Shown: one piece after another, positions 19,185 through 28,996 of the stretch | Layout of the letters: the number at the start of each line of letters is the position of its first letter | Position numbering within the stretch: position 1 is the stretch's first letter | Assembly: GCF_000760735.1 (NCBI RefSeq) | Contig: NZ_JMEX01000008.1 | Location: 321,813 to 385,812, forward strand | Length of the DNA stretch: 64,000 nt | Origin: Rhodococcoides fascians A44A | GTDB taxonomy: Bacteria; Actinomycetota; Actinomycetes; Mycobacteriales; Mycobacteriaceae | Direction: 5' to 3' | The notes under the pieces: model-generated | Told to the model about the DNA's origin: nothing | Databases searched by the model: none | The model's input: the letters and a program-made list of their open reading frames with translations, nothing else | Program-made: the position numbers and the translations under genes

Positions 19185-19574
19185 TTACTTGACGGAGATC
19201 TTCGCGCCGGCTGCTTCCAGCTTCTCCTTGGCAGCCTCGGCTGCATCCTTGGCGACCTTCTCCAGGATTGCCTTCGGAGCGCTCTCGACGAGGTCCTTGG
19301 CTTCCTTCAGGCCGAGGCCGGAGACGACCTCACGGACGACCTTGATGACCTGGATCTTCTTGTCGCCGGCCGACTCGAGGACGACGTCGAACTCGTCCTG
19401 CTCCTCGGCAGCGTCAGCGCCACCGGCAGCCGGTGCGCCAGCAGCGGCGACGGCGACGGGAGCGGCTGCGGTGACCTCGAAGGTCTCCTCGAATGCCTTC
19501 ACGAACTCGCTGAGCTCGAGGAGGGTGAGCTCCTTGAACTGGTCGAGCAATTCTTCGGTGCTGAGCTTCGCCAT
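19185..19574 (-). CDS. rplL: 50S ribosomal protein L7/L12
   Basis: Protein of 129 residues with the standard architecture: N-terminal dimerisation domain ([20 protein letters not shown]), Ala-rich hinge around residue 50, and C-terminal factor-binding domain ([20 protein letters not shown]). It forms the ribosomal stalk that recruits translation GTPases. It lies 78 bases after rplJ on the same strand, the universal order. Confidence 0.98.
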   Translation of the reverse strand: MAKLSTEELLDQFKELTLLELSEFVKAFEETFEVTAAAPVAVAAAGAPAAGGADAAEEQDEFDVVLESAGDKKIQVIKVVREVVSGLGLKEAKDLVESAPKAILEKVAKDAAEAAKEKLEAAGAKISVK

Positions 19575-19652
19575 GGTGGCGGTCCTTCCTTTAGTACCGA
19601 GTCGCTGATCCGCGACACAGGTTGGTTGTGTAGCTGTCGCTGTGAGTGCGGA

Positions 19653-20237
19653 TCAGCTTTCGGCGGGAGCTTCTGCTTCTGCCGGTGCCTCGGCTGCAGC
19701 AGCTGCGGGAGCTGCAGAACCTTCGGTGGCCTTCTTGTCTGCCAATGCCTGAGCCAGACGTGCAACCTGCGAAGCAGGTGCATTGAACAGTCCTGCAGCC
19801 TTCGACAGGTTGCCCTTCATGGCACCTGCGAGCTTTGCAAGCAAGATTTCGCGGGACTCGAGGTCCGCGATCTTGTTGATCTCGTCCACGGACAGCGTCG
19901 CGCCGTCCATGTAGCCGCCCTTGACGACCAAGGCCTTGTTGTCCTTCGCGAAGGCCTTGATGGCCTTCGCAGCGTCGACCGGCTCGCCCTTGATGAACGC
20001 AATGGCGGTCGGTCCGACGAACAACTCGTCCAGCCCGGTGATGCCGGCTTCGGCAGCAGCGCGCTTGACCAGGGTGTTCTTGGCGACGGAGTAGGTGGCA
20101 CTGTCGCCGAGCGCACGCCGCAGCTGGGTCAATCCGGATACCGACAGGCCACGGTATTCCGTGACGACGGCAGCCGTCGAACCCTTGAACTGCTCGGTGA
20201 TCTCGGAAACCGCTGAGACCTTTTCGGGCTTTGCCAT
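19653..20237 (-). CDS. rplJ: 50S ribosomal protein L10
   Basis: Protein of 194 residues. The start [13 protein letters not shown] and the rRNA-binding region ([20 protein letters not shown]) match L10; the C-terminal helix that binds L12 dimers ends in an Ala/Glu-rich tail typical of actinobacteria. ATG at 20237 is preceded by AGGAGGCG. The long leader upstream probably carries the L10 autoregulatory site. Confidence 0.98.
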   Translation of the reverse strand: MAKPEKVSAVSEITEQFKGSTAAVVTEYRGLSVSGLTQLRRALGDSATYSVAKNTLVKRAAAEAGITGLDELFVGPTAIAFIKGEPVDAAKAIKAFAKDNKALVVKGGYMDGATLSVDEINKIADLESREILLAKLAGAMKGNLSKAAGLFNAPASQVARLAQALADKKATEGSAAPAAAAAEAPAEAEAPAES

Positions 20238-20523
20238 ACTTCGCCTCCTCTCGTGGAAGTTATGTCGATCGCGAGAGGTCCTGCAGAAACGACGAACGCC
20301 CCGGTGCAGGAGGCACACGGGGCGTAGACATGATGGCGGCGTGGAGTGATCCGAACCGTCGAACAGGTCCCTTACCTCGTTCTCCTGCGTGGGCCGTCCG
20401 AGTGTCTCGGACCTTCAACCGCAATCTCGTGAAAGAAATCCCCCGAGAAGGCGGTGACCAACGGTCTTGGGTAGAACTTGTTTGGGCGGATCCGAACCGA
20501 AATCCGATTCAGAGCCGTCGACC
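20238..20523 (-). promoter_or_regulatory. rplJL mRNA leader (L10 leader candidate)
   Basis: About 280 bases lie between the proposed promoter and rplJ. A strong nested hairpin at 20297-20324 (CGCCCC/GGGGCG with inner GTGC/GCAC) sits about 60 bases before the start codon. In many bacteria L10 or its L12 complex binds such a leader to repress its own operon. No protein gene in this stretch is credible. Confidence 0.5.
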
Positions 20524-20552
20524 AGACTACAGCGCTGCGCCGCAAAGTCCAA
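20524..20552 (-). promoter_or_regulatory. rplJ: Candidate rplJL promoter
   Basis: On the minus strand a TTGGAC -35 (20547-20552) is followed after exactly 17 bases by TAGTCT as -10 (20524-20529). The position fits transcription of the rplJL leader starting near 20517. The match is good for a housekeeping sigma factor. Confidence 0.55.
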
Positions 20553-20650
20553 AACGCGCTGCTGTGACGACGCACCGGCGACGCTGTCATCGTGAACAAC
20601 AATCGGCGCACGCAGGACAAGACGGTACTCGGGGCTGTTGAATCGAGAAC

Positions 20651-22618
20651 ATGACGGCAGCGCAGCCACGCCCACTGCTCCTACCGGACTCCGCCGGATC
20701 GAGCCCGGAGCGGGACCCGAGCGGCGGCGACGCAGCTGCCGCCTGGCGCAGCCTCGTCGAATCACCACCGTTGTACCCGCGGATCGCACGCGCACGGAAC
20801 GTCCCGGTCACTATGAGCGACGGGACGGTGCTACGCGCGGATGTCATGCGTCCGGCCGACGCGGCGGGTCGGGCCGTGGAGACCGCACTGCCCGCGGTCC
20901 TCAACATCACCCCGTACAACAAGCGGTTGATCACCGGCATCGACACACTCCTCGGGGCGCCAGTCCTGGGACGTGCCATTCGCGGTGCGTCGCGTCGATT
21001 CGACCTGAGCAACACCGCGTTCGACGGAATCACCGAGATCACGCGCATCGTCGACGGCGGTGCCGCCGATCTGCTGTCGGTCAACCGGCATCTGATTCGA
21101 AGCGGCTACGTCCAGGTCATCGTCGACGCACGTGGTACCGGCTCGTCGAACGGCACGTGGGACATCCTCGGGGATCGCGAGCAGCTCGATTCCGTCGAGA
21201 TCATCGACTGGATCACCTCCCAGCCCTGGTGCAACGGCCGCGTCGGCATGACCGGTATCTCCTACTCCGCCATCAACGCACTGCAAGCAGCATCCAAGCG
21301 GCCCGACGGCCTGCACGCAGTGTTCGCCGTGGAGGGCTCCGTCGACATCGTTCGGGAGATCTTCGCGACGGGAGGTGCACCGTCACTGTTCATCCCGTTG
21401 TGGCTGACGGCGGTGAACGCGCTCAAATGGTTTCCGACGCTCCGCGGCGTCGACGCCCTGACGTGGCTTCGCGACCGAGCGGCATCCCCCGCGACCCACA
21501 TGTTCGACCTTGCCAAAGGTTTCCTGACCGGTGGCGACACCCGGATCTACGACGACCCGTACTACGACAACATCGACGCGGACATCGAAGAGATCGACGT
21601 CCCCACGTTCGTGTACGGATGCTGGCACGACATCTTCGGTGGATCCGCACCCGACATCTACAACCGCCTGGCCCTCGAACGCGGCCGGAAACAACTCCTC
21701 GTCGGAGACGGCTACCACGGCAACCCCGGAATCGGCTTCGGCCGACCGGGTTTTCCGCCACGGCTGGACGTGCTGGAACGAGCATGGTTCGACCGCTGGC
21801 TACGCGACGAGGACAACGGTATCGAGCGATTCGGGCCCGTCACGCTCCGCAGCCAGGGCGGATCGTGGACGGCCCACGGCCGCTTCCCCGCACCCCACGC
21901 CGTACCGCAACGGCTGTACCTGTCCGCCGCCACGTCGGGAACGGCGCGGCACGCAGCAGCCGACGGCACACTCGGCGGCCGATCCGACGGCAGCAGTGGA
22001 ACATTCACCGTCCGCCCCTCGCTTCGAGCCGTCGTCTCACGGGACACGACGCAGGTGCTCGCCGGAGTCACCGCCGTCCTCGGCGGTGGCTTCACCTACG
22101 ACAATCGATTCGCCGAGGGCGCCGCGGTCAGTTTCACGACGATGCCGGCCTCGGTCGACACGGTGATCTCGGGACCGATGAATCTGCATCTGCGCGTCGT
22201 ATGCCGTGCACGAGAAGCACTCTGGGCCATCATGGTGTGCGACGTCGCACCCGACGGCACGTCCACCGTCGTGACCAACGGGGCCCTGCTCGCATCGCGC
22301 CGAGCCGTCGACGACGAGAAGTCCTTGTTCGCCCCCAACGGTGACTACACCCGCCCGCACCACCCATTGACCGAAGCCTCGATGCTTCCGGTACCCGTCG
22401 GTGAACCGTTGACCCTCGACATCGACTTGCTCACCACCGAAGCCGCGATCTCCGTCGGACACCGCCTGAGAGTCGACGTATTCGCCGCCGACCCGCCCCG
22501 ATTCATGCCCATCCTCCCCGACCTGCTTCGAACCCGAGCCCGCAGCCAGGACATCGTCATCGATCCCGAGAACCCCAGCTTCCTCGTCGTGCCCATGCTC
22601 GACGACCCAGGCTGGTGA
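20651..22618 (+). CDS. CocE/NonD family hydrolase (X-Pro dipeptidyl-peptidase S15-like)
   Basis: Protein of 655 residues with an N-terminal S15 alpha/beta-hydrolase domain (about residues 50-360) and a C-terminal jelly-roll domain (about 400-640). The nucleophile serine is in GMTGISYSA, and the YVQVIVDARGTGSSNGTWD strand-loop matches the CocE/S15 family. The catalytic Asp and His are likely in the YGCWHDIFGG and GDGYHGNPG segments. Members cleave esters or X-Pro peptides; the substrate is unknown. It is divergent from rplJ and 10 bases upstream of a second hydrolase, so the two probably form an operon. Confidence 0.87.
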   Translation: MTAAQPRPLLLPDSAGSSPERDPSGGDAAAAWRSLVESPPLYPRIARARNVPVTMSDGTVLRADVMRPADAAGRAVETALPAVLNITPYNKRLITGIDTLLGAPVLGRAIRGASRRFDLSNTAFDGITEITRIVDGGAADLLSVNRHLIRSGYVQVIVDARGTGSSNGTWDILGDREQLDSVEIIDWITSQPWCNGRVGMTGISYSAINALQAASKRPDGLHAVFAVEGSVDIVREIFATGGAPSLFIPLWLTAVNALKWFPTLRGVDALTWLRDRAASPATHMFDLAKGFLTGGDTRIYDDPYYDNIDADIEEIDVPTFVYGCWHDIFGGSAPDIYNRLALERGRKQLLVGDGYHGNPGIGFGRPGFPPRLDVLERAWFDRWLRDEDNGIERFGPVTLRSQGGSWTAHGRFPAPHAVPQRLYLSAATSGTARHAAADGTLGGRSDGSSGTFTVRPSLRAVVSRDTTQVLAGVTAVLGGGFTYDNRFAEGAAVSFTTMPASVDTVISGPMNLHLRVVCRAREALWAIMVCDVAPDGTSTVVTNGALLASRRAVDDEKSLFAPNGDYTRPHHPLTEASMLPVPVGEPLTLDIDLLTTEAAISVGHRLRVDVFAADPPRFMPILPDLLRTRARSQDIVIDPENPSFLVVPMLDDPGW

Positions 22619-22628
22619 AGGAGAACCA

Positions 22629-23531
22629 ATGCAGACCCGCACCGGCTTCGCGCCGTCGAACGGTATCGAACTCGCCTACGAGGACATGGGCAACCCCGAC
22701 GACCCGGTAGTCCTGATGATCATGGGGCTCAGTGCCCAGATGACGCTGTGGCCCAGGGAATTCTGCGAGCGAATCGTCGACCTGGGATTCCGGGTCATCC
22801 GATTCGACAACCGCGACATCGGACTGTCCACCAAGATGGACGGGCTCCGCATCGAAGGCTCCGCCTTGCTCCGGCTGATCCGCACGGGCCTCGGCGCGTC
22901 GAGCACCGTCCCGTACACCCTGAAGGACATGGCACTCGACACCAAAGGCCTACTCGACCACCTCGACATCGAACAGGTACACGTCGTCGGCGCATCCATG
23001 GGCGGAATGATCGCGCAGGTCTTCGCCGGGCTGTACCCGAATCGCGTACTCAGCACCGCGATCATCTTCTCCAGTACCAACGAGGCCTTCCTGCCGCCTC
23101 CCGACCCGCGCGCACTCCTCCCCCTCATGAAAGGCCCTGGCCCGGGTGCCACCCGCGAACAGATCGTCGCCCACTCCGCCAACACCCGACGAATCATCGG
23201 CAGCCCCGCGTACCCCACGCCCATGGAAGAACTCCTCGTCACCGCAGGCGAAATGTACGACCGCAACTACAACCCCGCCGGCGCACTCCGCCAGATGGCC
23301 GCAGTGACCGGAACAGGCAGTCTCCGCCGGATCGCCGCGCAGATCGCCGCACCCACCGTCGTCGTCCACGGCCGCGCCGACCGACTCATGCGCCCCTCCG
23401 GTGGCAAAGCCGTCGCCCGAGCAGTCCCCGGATCCTCACTCCACCTCATCGGCGGAATGGGCCACGACCTCCCCCGTCCACTGTGGGACGAAATCCTCGG
23501 CGAACTGTCGTCCAACTTCGCGCGAGCCTGA
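22629..23531 (+). CDS. Alpha/beta hydrolase, LipG-like
   Basis: Protein of 300 residues. Nucleophile elbow GASMGGM (serine near residue 122), oxyanion region VVLMIMGLSAQM, and a terminal GMGHDLPRPLW with the catalytic histidine are visible. AGGAGAACC precedes the ATG. An opposite-strand LipG homologue occupies the same place between rplA and rplJ in M. tuberculosis, as I recall it, so this looks like the orthologue. LipG there is described as an esterase/phospholipase; the substrate here is not known. Confidence 0.87.
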   Translation: MQTRTGFAPSNGIELAYEDMGNPDDPVVLMIMGLSAQMTLWPREFCERIVDLGFRVIRFDNRDIGLSTKMDGLRIEGSALLRLIRTGLGASSTVPYTLKDMALDTKGLLDHLDIEQVHVVGASMGGMIAQVFAGLYPNRVLSTAIIFSSTNEAFLPPPDPRALLPLMKGPGPGATREQIVAHSANTRRIIGSPAYPTPMEELLVTAGEMYDRNYNPAGALRQMAAVTGTGSLRRIAAQIAAPTVVVHGRADRLMRPSGGKAVARAVPGSSLHLIGGMGHDLPRPLWDEILGELSSNFARA

Positions 23532-23557
23532 TCGGTTCCCGCGAGACGCACGAAATA

Positions 23558-23597
23558 CGAAAGAGGGCCGACCCCCGGTGGGGTCGGCCCTCTTTCG
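23558..23597. terminator. Bidirectional terminator between lipG-like gene and rplA
   Basis: Arms of about 18 perfectly paired bases (CGAAAGAGGGCCGACCCC and its complement) flank a four-base loop between convergent genes. It has A-rich and T-rich ends on both sides, so it can act in both directions. Confidence 0.88.
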
Positions 23598-23607
23598 GTA
23601 CTACTGC

Positions 23608-24327
23608 TTACGCTTCTGCGTCGTCCTCGAGGAGGTTACGCGTGCGGTTCGGGTCCACGGGGATTCCCGGTCCGGTCGTCGTCGAGACGGTGATCTTCTT
23701 GACGTAGCGGCCCTTGGCGGAGGACGGCTTCGCACGGAGGATCTCGTCGAGTGCCGCACCGTAGTTCTCCACCAGCTTGGCGTTGTCGAACGATGCCTTG
23801 CCGATGACGAAGTGCAGGTTGGCCTGCTTGTCGACGCGGAAGTTGATCTTTCCGCCCTTGATGTCGTTGACGGCCTTGGTCACGTCGTTGGTGACGGTGC
23901 CCGTCTTCGGGTTCGGCATGAGGCCACGCGGTCCGAGGACGCGGGCGATGCGGCCGACCTTGGCCATCTGGTCCGGGGTGGCGATCGCGGCGTCGAAGTC
24001 CAGGAAACCGCCCTGGATGCGCTCGATCAGATCCTCTGCGCCGACGACGTCGGCTCCTGCTGCCTCTGCTTCTGCAGCCTTCTCACCAGCGGCGAAAACG
24101 ATGACCCGAGCGGTCTTGCCGGTGCCGTGGGGAAGGTTGACGGTGCCGCGCACCATCTGGTCGGCCTTACGAGGGTCGACGCCGAGACGAACGGCGACCT
24201 CGACGGTCGCGTCGAACTTGCTCGACGCGGTGTCCTTGGCCAACTGTGCTGCCTGAAGCGGCGAGTACAGGTTGTCTGCATTCACCTTTGCGGCCTGCTC
24301 GAGGTAGGCCTTGCTGCGCTTTGCCAT
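23608..24327 (-). CDS. rplA: 50S ribosomal protein L1
   Basis: Protein of 239 residues with full-length L1 sequence. The signature [18 protein letters not shown] is present at about residues 147-164, and domain II ([20 protein letters not shown]) is intact. L1 binds 23S rRNA at the L1 stalk. It follows rplK by 86 bases, the usual rplKA order. Confidence 0.98.
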   Translation of the reverse strand: MAKRSKAYLEQAAKVNADNLYSPLQAAQLAKDTASSKFDATVEVAVRLGVDPRKADQMVRGTVNLPHGTGKTARVIVFAAGEKAAEAEAAGADVVGAEDLIERIQGGFLDFDAAIATPDQMAKVGRIARVLGPRGLMPNPKTGTVTNDVTKAVNDIKGGKINFRVDKQANLHFVIGKASFDNAKLVENYGAALDEILRAKPSSAKGRYVKKITVSTTTGPGIPVDPNRTRNLLEDDAEA

Positions 24328-24413
24328 TTCTTACTGTCCAATCATGAGTTCAGTGTGGTTGACAGGCCTGGCAGGCCCTCCCACGTGACGCTTCGTGTGT
24401 GACGAGGCCTAGG

Positions 24414-24848
24414 TCAGCCTTCGACCGTGATGCCCATCGAACGAGCAGTACCGGCGATGATCTTCGCGGCCTGGTCGATGTCGTTGGCGTTGAGGTCTTC
24501 TGCCTTGGTCTTGGCGATTTCGCGCACCTGGTCCATGGTCACCTTGGCGACCTTGGTCTTGTGCGGCTCGCCCGAACCCTTGGCGACGCCTGCAGCCTTG
24601 AGCAGCAGCTTGGCGGCGGGAGGAGTCTTGAGCTTGAAGTCGAACGTACGGTCTTCGTAGACCGAGATCTCGACCGGCACGACGTTTCCGCGCTGCGACT
24701 CGGTCGCTGCGTTGTACGCCTTGCAGAACTCCATGATGTTGACGCCGTGCTGACCCAGCGCGGGGCCGACGGGAGGAGCAGGGTTGGCCTGTCCTGCCTG
24801 GATCTGAAGCTTGATGATCCCGGCTAGCTTCTTCTTCTTCGGGGGCAT
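24414..24848 (-). CDS. rplK: 50S ribosomal protein L11
   Basis: Protein of 144 residues. The N-terminal region [20 protein letters not shown] is the classic thiostrepton-site proline helix, and the C-terminal rRNA-binding domain ends [12 protein letters not shown]. It sits between nusG and rplA, as in most bacteria. Confidence 0.98.
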
Positions 24849-24926
24849 TTCTTTTTCCTTGTATTCGCTCGGGTTTCTTGCGGTAACTACTGCAAGTTCT
24901 GTGTGGGCTCGCCCACGCGGCGCCGA

Positions 24927-25781
<855 letters not shown>

Positions 25782-25812
25782 CTACTCATCGGACTCGGCC
25801 AGCGGATCGGTG

Positions 25813-26274
25813 TCAACCGAACAGCCACTCGACGCCTTGCGTGAATGCCAGGTCCAGACCGCTGATGTACGCGACCATGAACGCCACGAACACGAGCACG
25901 ACGCTGGTGTAGGTGACCATTTGCTTGCGGTTCGGCCAGATGACCTTGCGCAGCTCTGCGACGACCTCGCGCAGGAACTGGATCAGACGCTTGAAGATGT
26001 TCGGGCGCTTCGCCTCGCGGGACTTCGGCGTGCGGGTGGCAACGGATGCCTTGCCTGCCGGCGCGGTGGACTTGCCGTCCGACGACTTGGAGATCGACAC
26101 GGGCTCGGACGCAGCGCCTGCGGTCCGTGAACGTCGCGCAGTGCGCTTGCCGGAAGGCTTGGCGACAGCGGCGGAGGAAGTGTCGTTCTGGGATACAGAG
26201 GCATCCGGCGTCGACGAATCGGGCGTTGACGAATCCCCGGACTCGTCTTCGCGCTTGCCGCGCTCCTCGCTCAC
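25813..26274 (-). CDS. secE: Preprotein translocase subunit SecE
   Basis: Protein of 153 residues starting with GTG. A long Ser/Thr-rich disordered N-terminus (about 85 residues) is followed by the SecE core: amphipathic helix RLIQFLREVVAELRKVIWPN and one membrane helix (VVLVFVAFMVAYISGLDLAF). It stabilises SecY in the translocon. Located between tRNA-Trp and nusG, as is standard. Confidence 0.96.
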   Translation of the reverse strand: MSEERGKREDESGDSSTPDSSTPDASVSQNDTSSAAVAKPSGKRTARRSRTAGAASEPVSISKSSDGKSTAPAGKASVATRTPKSREAKRPNIFKRLIQFLREVVAELRKVIWPNRKQMVTYTSVVLVFVAFMVAYISGLDLAFTQGVEWLFG

Positions 26275-26343
26275 CCGTCGTTCCTCTCAGTAGCTGACAC
26301 CGTCGCTCTCCTCACCGGAAATGCGGTGAGGGAGCCACATGGG

Positions 26344-26416
<73 letters not shown>

Positions 26417-26573
26417 TCGGTCCAACCCGATTGGAGTCGGACCGTTCTGGAGTCACACACAACGTACGCGCTACCTCACACCCTCGAAAGAGAGTCTTGG
26501 CAGCGCGCAGCGCTGAACAACCCCAGAAATCTCAGTGTACTGCACAGGCTATGGAAGTTTGAAATCAGGCAGG

Positions 26574-26999
26574 TCAGGCCAGACGGACGGTTGCCGTCGC
26601 CCTACCGAAGATCTTCTTGCCCTCGGACTTCGCTGTGATCGCGATGACCGCGGACTTGGATTCGGGGTCGACCGACTTCACCTTGCCGGTGTACTCGACC
26701 GACGCGGCCGAATCCGCGGGCACGTACACGGAGCTGGTGAAGCGGACGTTGTACTCGGTGACCGCACCCGGGTCGCCGAGCCACGACGTCACGAATCCAG
26801 CGCCGAGACCCATCGTCAACATGCCGTGGGCGATGACGTTGTCCAATCCCGCGAGCTTGACGACCTCGTCGCTCCAGTGGATCGGATTGGGATCACCGGA
26901 CACGCCGGCGTAGTTGACCAGATCTCCGCGGGTCAGCTTGACCACGCGCTCGGGCAGCTCGTCGCCGACCGCCACATCCGCAAAACTACGAAGCGCCAT
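26574..26999 (-). CDS. hadB: (3R)-hydroxyacyl-ACP dehydratase subunit HadB
   Basis: MaoC-type hot-dog protein of 141 residues and the catalytic partner of HadA in FAS-II. The catalytic region DLVNYAGVSGDPNPIHWSDE contains the Asp and His of the hydratase 2 motif, and IAHGMLTMGLGAGFVTSWLG is diagnostic. The heterodimer dehydrates hydroxyacyl-ACP during mycolic-acid elongation. ATG at 26999 overlaps the end of hadA by 14 bases, so translation is coupled. hadC, which follows hadB in M. tuberculosis, is absent here. Confidence 0.96.
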   Translation of the reverse strand: MALRSFADVAVGDELPERVVKLTRGDLVNYAGVSGDPNPIHWSDEVVKLAGLDNVIAHGMLTMGLGAGFVTSWLGDPGAVTEYNVRFTSSVYVPADSAASVEYTGKVKSVDPESKSAVIAITAKSEGKKIFGRATATVRLA

Positions 27000-27531
27000 G
27001 CATGATCACTTCCTTGACTGCGTGGGCGATGTTCTCGTCGACTTCGCCGCCGGTTCGGGCGACCAGCGTCGTCCAGGTCGTCTGGACCAGCTCGCCGTTC
27101 TGATCGGTCACGATGTTCTTGGTGGTGATGATGTCACTGCCGCTCATCTGGCGGAACGATTCGAGGTAGACCTCGCAGGACAACTCGTCACCGACCTGAA
27201 TGGCCTTGTGGAATTGCAGCCTCTGATCGGTCTGCAGAATCTGACTCGGGTCGTACCCGGTGATGAATTCCTTGAACATCCGCGACTGCGCGATGATGCC
27301 GACCAACGAGATGAACGTCAGCGGGGCAAGCAGGCCGTCGTATCCGAGGCCTTTGGCTGCATCCTCGTCGTGGTGGGCGGGGTGCCAGTCCTGGACGGCA
27401 CGGGCGTACTCACGCACCTTCTCACGACCGACCTCGTAGGCGTGGTCCACCTTGTAGTGGTGGCCCACCATCGCCGCCGCATGCAGAGCTGGATCTTGCA
27501 CCAGCTCTGGGTCCTGCACTGACTCGGTCAC
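26986..27531 (-). CDS. hadA: (3R)-hydroxyacyl-ACP dehydratase subunit HadA
   Basis: Protein of 181 residues starting with GTG. A MaoC-like N-terminal hot-dog fold (VGHHYKVDHAYEVGREKVRE, then VQDWHPAHHDEDAAK) matches HadA, the substrate-binding subunit of the HadAB dehydratase. It begins the had pair downstream of rpmG on the same strand. The product of FAS-II feeds meromycolate synthesis. Confidence 0.96.
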   Translation of the reverse strand: MTESVQDPELVQDPALHAAAMVGHHYKVDHAYEVGREKVREYARAVQDWHPAHHDEDAAKGLGYDGLLAPLTFISLVGIIAQSRMFKEFITGYDPSQILQTDQRLQFHKAIQVGDELSCEVYLESFRQMSGSDIITTKNIVTDQNGELVQTTWTTLVARTGGEVDENIAHAVKEVIMHGAS

Positions 27532-27641
27532 GCTGAAAGAACCTTTTCTACCCAGGACGCAGATGCGGTTAGGGCACGAAAAGTAAGCCTAACGCGTGGC
27601 GTCGACTCCGAACGAGAACCAGCAGCCGATGAGGCTCGCGA

Positions 27642-27809
27642 CTAGCGAGACTCGCGGTGCGCGCGATGCGTGCCGCAGTTCGAGCAGAACTTCTTCAGCT
27701 CGAGGCGGTCGGGATCGTTGCGGCGGTTCTTCTTCGTGATGTAGTTACGGTGCTTGCAAACCTCGCAGGCCAAGGTGATCTTGGGCCGCACATCGGTGGA
27801 GGAGGCCAC
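27642..27809 (-). CDS. rpmG: 50S ribosomal protein L33
   Basis: Protein of 55 residues starting with [37 protein letters not shown] and [17 protein letters not shown] are all L33 sequence. Four cysteines in two CxxC pairs (15/18 and 42/45) show the zinc-binding (C+) form. It lies upstream of hadA as in related genomes. Confidence 0.95.
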   Translation of the reverse strand: MASSTDVRPKITLACEVCKHRNYITKKNRRNDPDRLELKKFCSNCGTHRAHRESR

Positions 27810-27869
27810 TGGATGCCTACTTTCGGGTAAATCTGATCCGGTTAATCAGGACTGTGCATTCTTCTTGTG

Positions 27870-27942
27870 TAGCGGTGACCGGACTTGAACCGGCGACGCA
27901 ACGATTATGAGTCGTTTGCTCTACCAACTGAGCTACACCGCC
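27870..27942 (-). tRNA. metT: tRNA-Met (CAT)
   Basis: A 73-base cloverleaf with acceptor GGCGGTG paired to CACCGCT, anticodon CAT in loop CTCATAA, and T-loop GTTCAAGTC. The position beside rpmG and tRNA-Thr matches elongator metT of relatives rather than the initiator. Confidence 0.93.
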
Positions 27943-28006
27943 TCAGGTGCTCACCCCTACACCATCTCACTAACAAGGGTGTGGACGCGAACCATCCAAT
28001 CCAGCG

Positions 28007-28079
28007 AGCCCCCTAACGGAATCGAACCGTTGACCTTTTCCTTACCATGGAAACGCTCTACCGACTGAGCTAAGGGGGC
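28007..28079 (-). tRNA. thrT: tRNA-Thr (GGT)
   Basis: A 73-base cloverleaf with acceptor GCCCCCT paired to AGGGGGC, anticodon stem TTTCC/GGAAA and loop ATGGTAA, giving anticodon GGT. T-loop GTTCGATTC is intact. Confidence 0.95.
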
Positions 28080-28197
28080 GTTCGCTTCTCTGCGCGGCAA
28101 GCCGTGCGTCGAAGCCTTCAAGAGGTTACACAGTCCGAGCGTCGAGTACCAAATTGCGTGCTCGCCGCGCCTTCTGCGGATCCTCTTACAGTAGAAA

Positions 28198-28224
28198 CCC
28201 CAGCGAGAATTTCTCTCGCCGGGG
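28198..28224 (-). terminator. Terminator of tRNA-Tyr
   Basis: Stem CCCCAGCGAGA/TCTCGCCGGGG with a short loop lies nine bases beyond the tRNA-Tyr 3' end, followed on the minus strand by TTTCTAC. It is a good intrinsic terminator. Confidence 0.7.
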
Positions 28225-28232
28225 CATCTGTG

Positions 28233-28315
28233 TGGCAGATGTAGGATTCGAACCTACGTAGGCATAAGCCGACGGATTTACAGTCCGCTCCCATTGGCCG
28301 CTCGGGCAATCTGCC
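28233..28315 (-). tRNA. tyrT: tRNA-Tyr (GTA)
   Basis: An 83-base class II tRNA. Acceptor GGCAGAT pairs with ATCTGCC, the anticodon is GTA, and the long variable arm seen in bacterial tRNA-Tyr is present. It lies at the right-hand end of this tRNA cluster. Confidence 0.94.
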
Positions 28316-28493
28316 GGGTGCTCGACGAGAACTTTCGCTCTCTTCGACGCGGAGAGAAGAATACAACGAACGTCCCCCGGAAACGCAAACCGGGTGGATA
28401 GCGCGGGTGCGAACGAGCTAACGTCGTCAGGACGAGCCTCACGGATCGGCTCACAGAAGCCGATCGAAACCGATTCGAGTACAGGAGTTGCAC

Positions 28494-28994
28494 GTGGCTG
28501 ATTCTTCCTTCGACGTAGTGAGCAAGGTCGACCGTCAAGAGGTCGACAACGCTCTGGGACAGGCTGCGAAGGAGCTCGCGACGCGGTTCGACTTCCGCGG
28601 TTCCGGCACCGTGATCGAGTGGTCGGGCAGCGGCGACAACGAGGTGATCGTGATCACCTCCGAGAGCGAAGAGAAGGTGAAAGCCGCCCTCGACGTCTTC
28701 AAGGAAAAACTGATTCGCCGCGATGTGTCGCTGAAAGCGTTCGAGACCAACGAGCCGGCAGCGTCGGGCAAGGTCTACAAGGTGACCGGGAAGCTCGTTC
28801 AGGGCATCTCGAGCGAGAACGCGAAGAAGCTGACCAAGAAGATCCGCGACGACGGCCCCAAGGGCGTCAAGGCGCAGATCCAGGGCGACGAGCTACGCAT
28901 CAGCAGCAAGAAGCGGGACGACCTGCAGGCTGTGCAGCAGCTGCTCAAGTCCGAGGACTTCGGCCTCGCGCTTCAGTTCGTCAACTACCGCTAG
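28494..28994 (+). CDS. YajQ family nucleotide-binding protein (UPF0234)
   Basis: Protein of 166 residues. The start [20 protein letters not shown] and the middle [11 protein letters not shown] are YajQ family hallmarks, with two RNP-like folds. Proteobacterial members bind cyclic di-GMP; that role in actinobacteria is not established. GTG at 28494 has AGGAG six bases upstream. Convergent with htpX, whose stop lies two bases away. Confidence 0.9.
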   Translation: MADSSFDVVSKVDRQEVDNALGQAAKELATRFDFRGSGTVIEWSGSGDNEVIVITSESEEKVKAALDVFKEKLIRRDVSLKAFETNEPAASGKVYKVTGKLVQGISSENAKKLTKKIRDDGPKGVKAQIQGDELRISSKKRDDLQAVQQLLKSEDFGLALQFVNYR

Positions 28995-28996
28995 CT

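Noticed and set aside
20638..22344. 568-codon plus-strand frame overlapping the CocE gene
   Set aside because: Arg/Pro/His-rich shadow; the CocE frame has complete family motifs.
26418..26447. Possible hairpin between hadB and tRNA-Trp (CGGTCC...GGACCG)
   Set aside because: Only six paired bases with a long loop and no T-tract; too weak to call.
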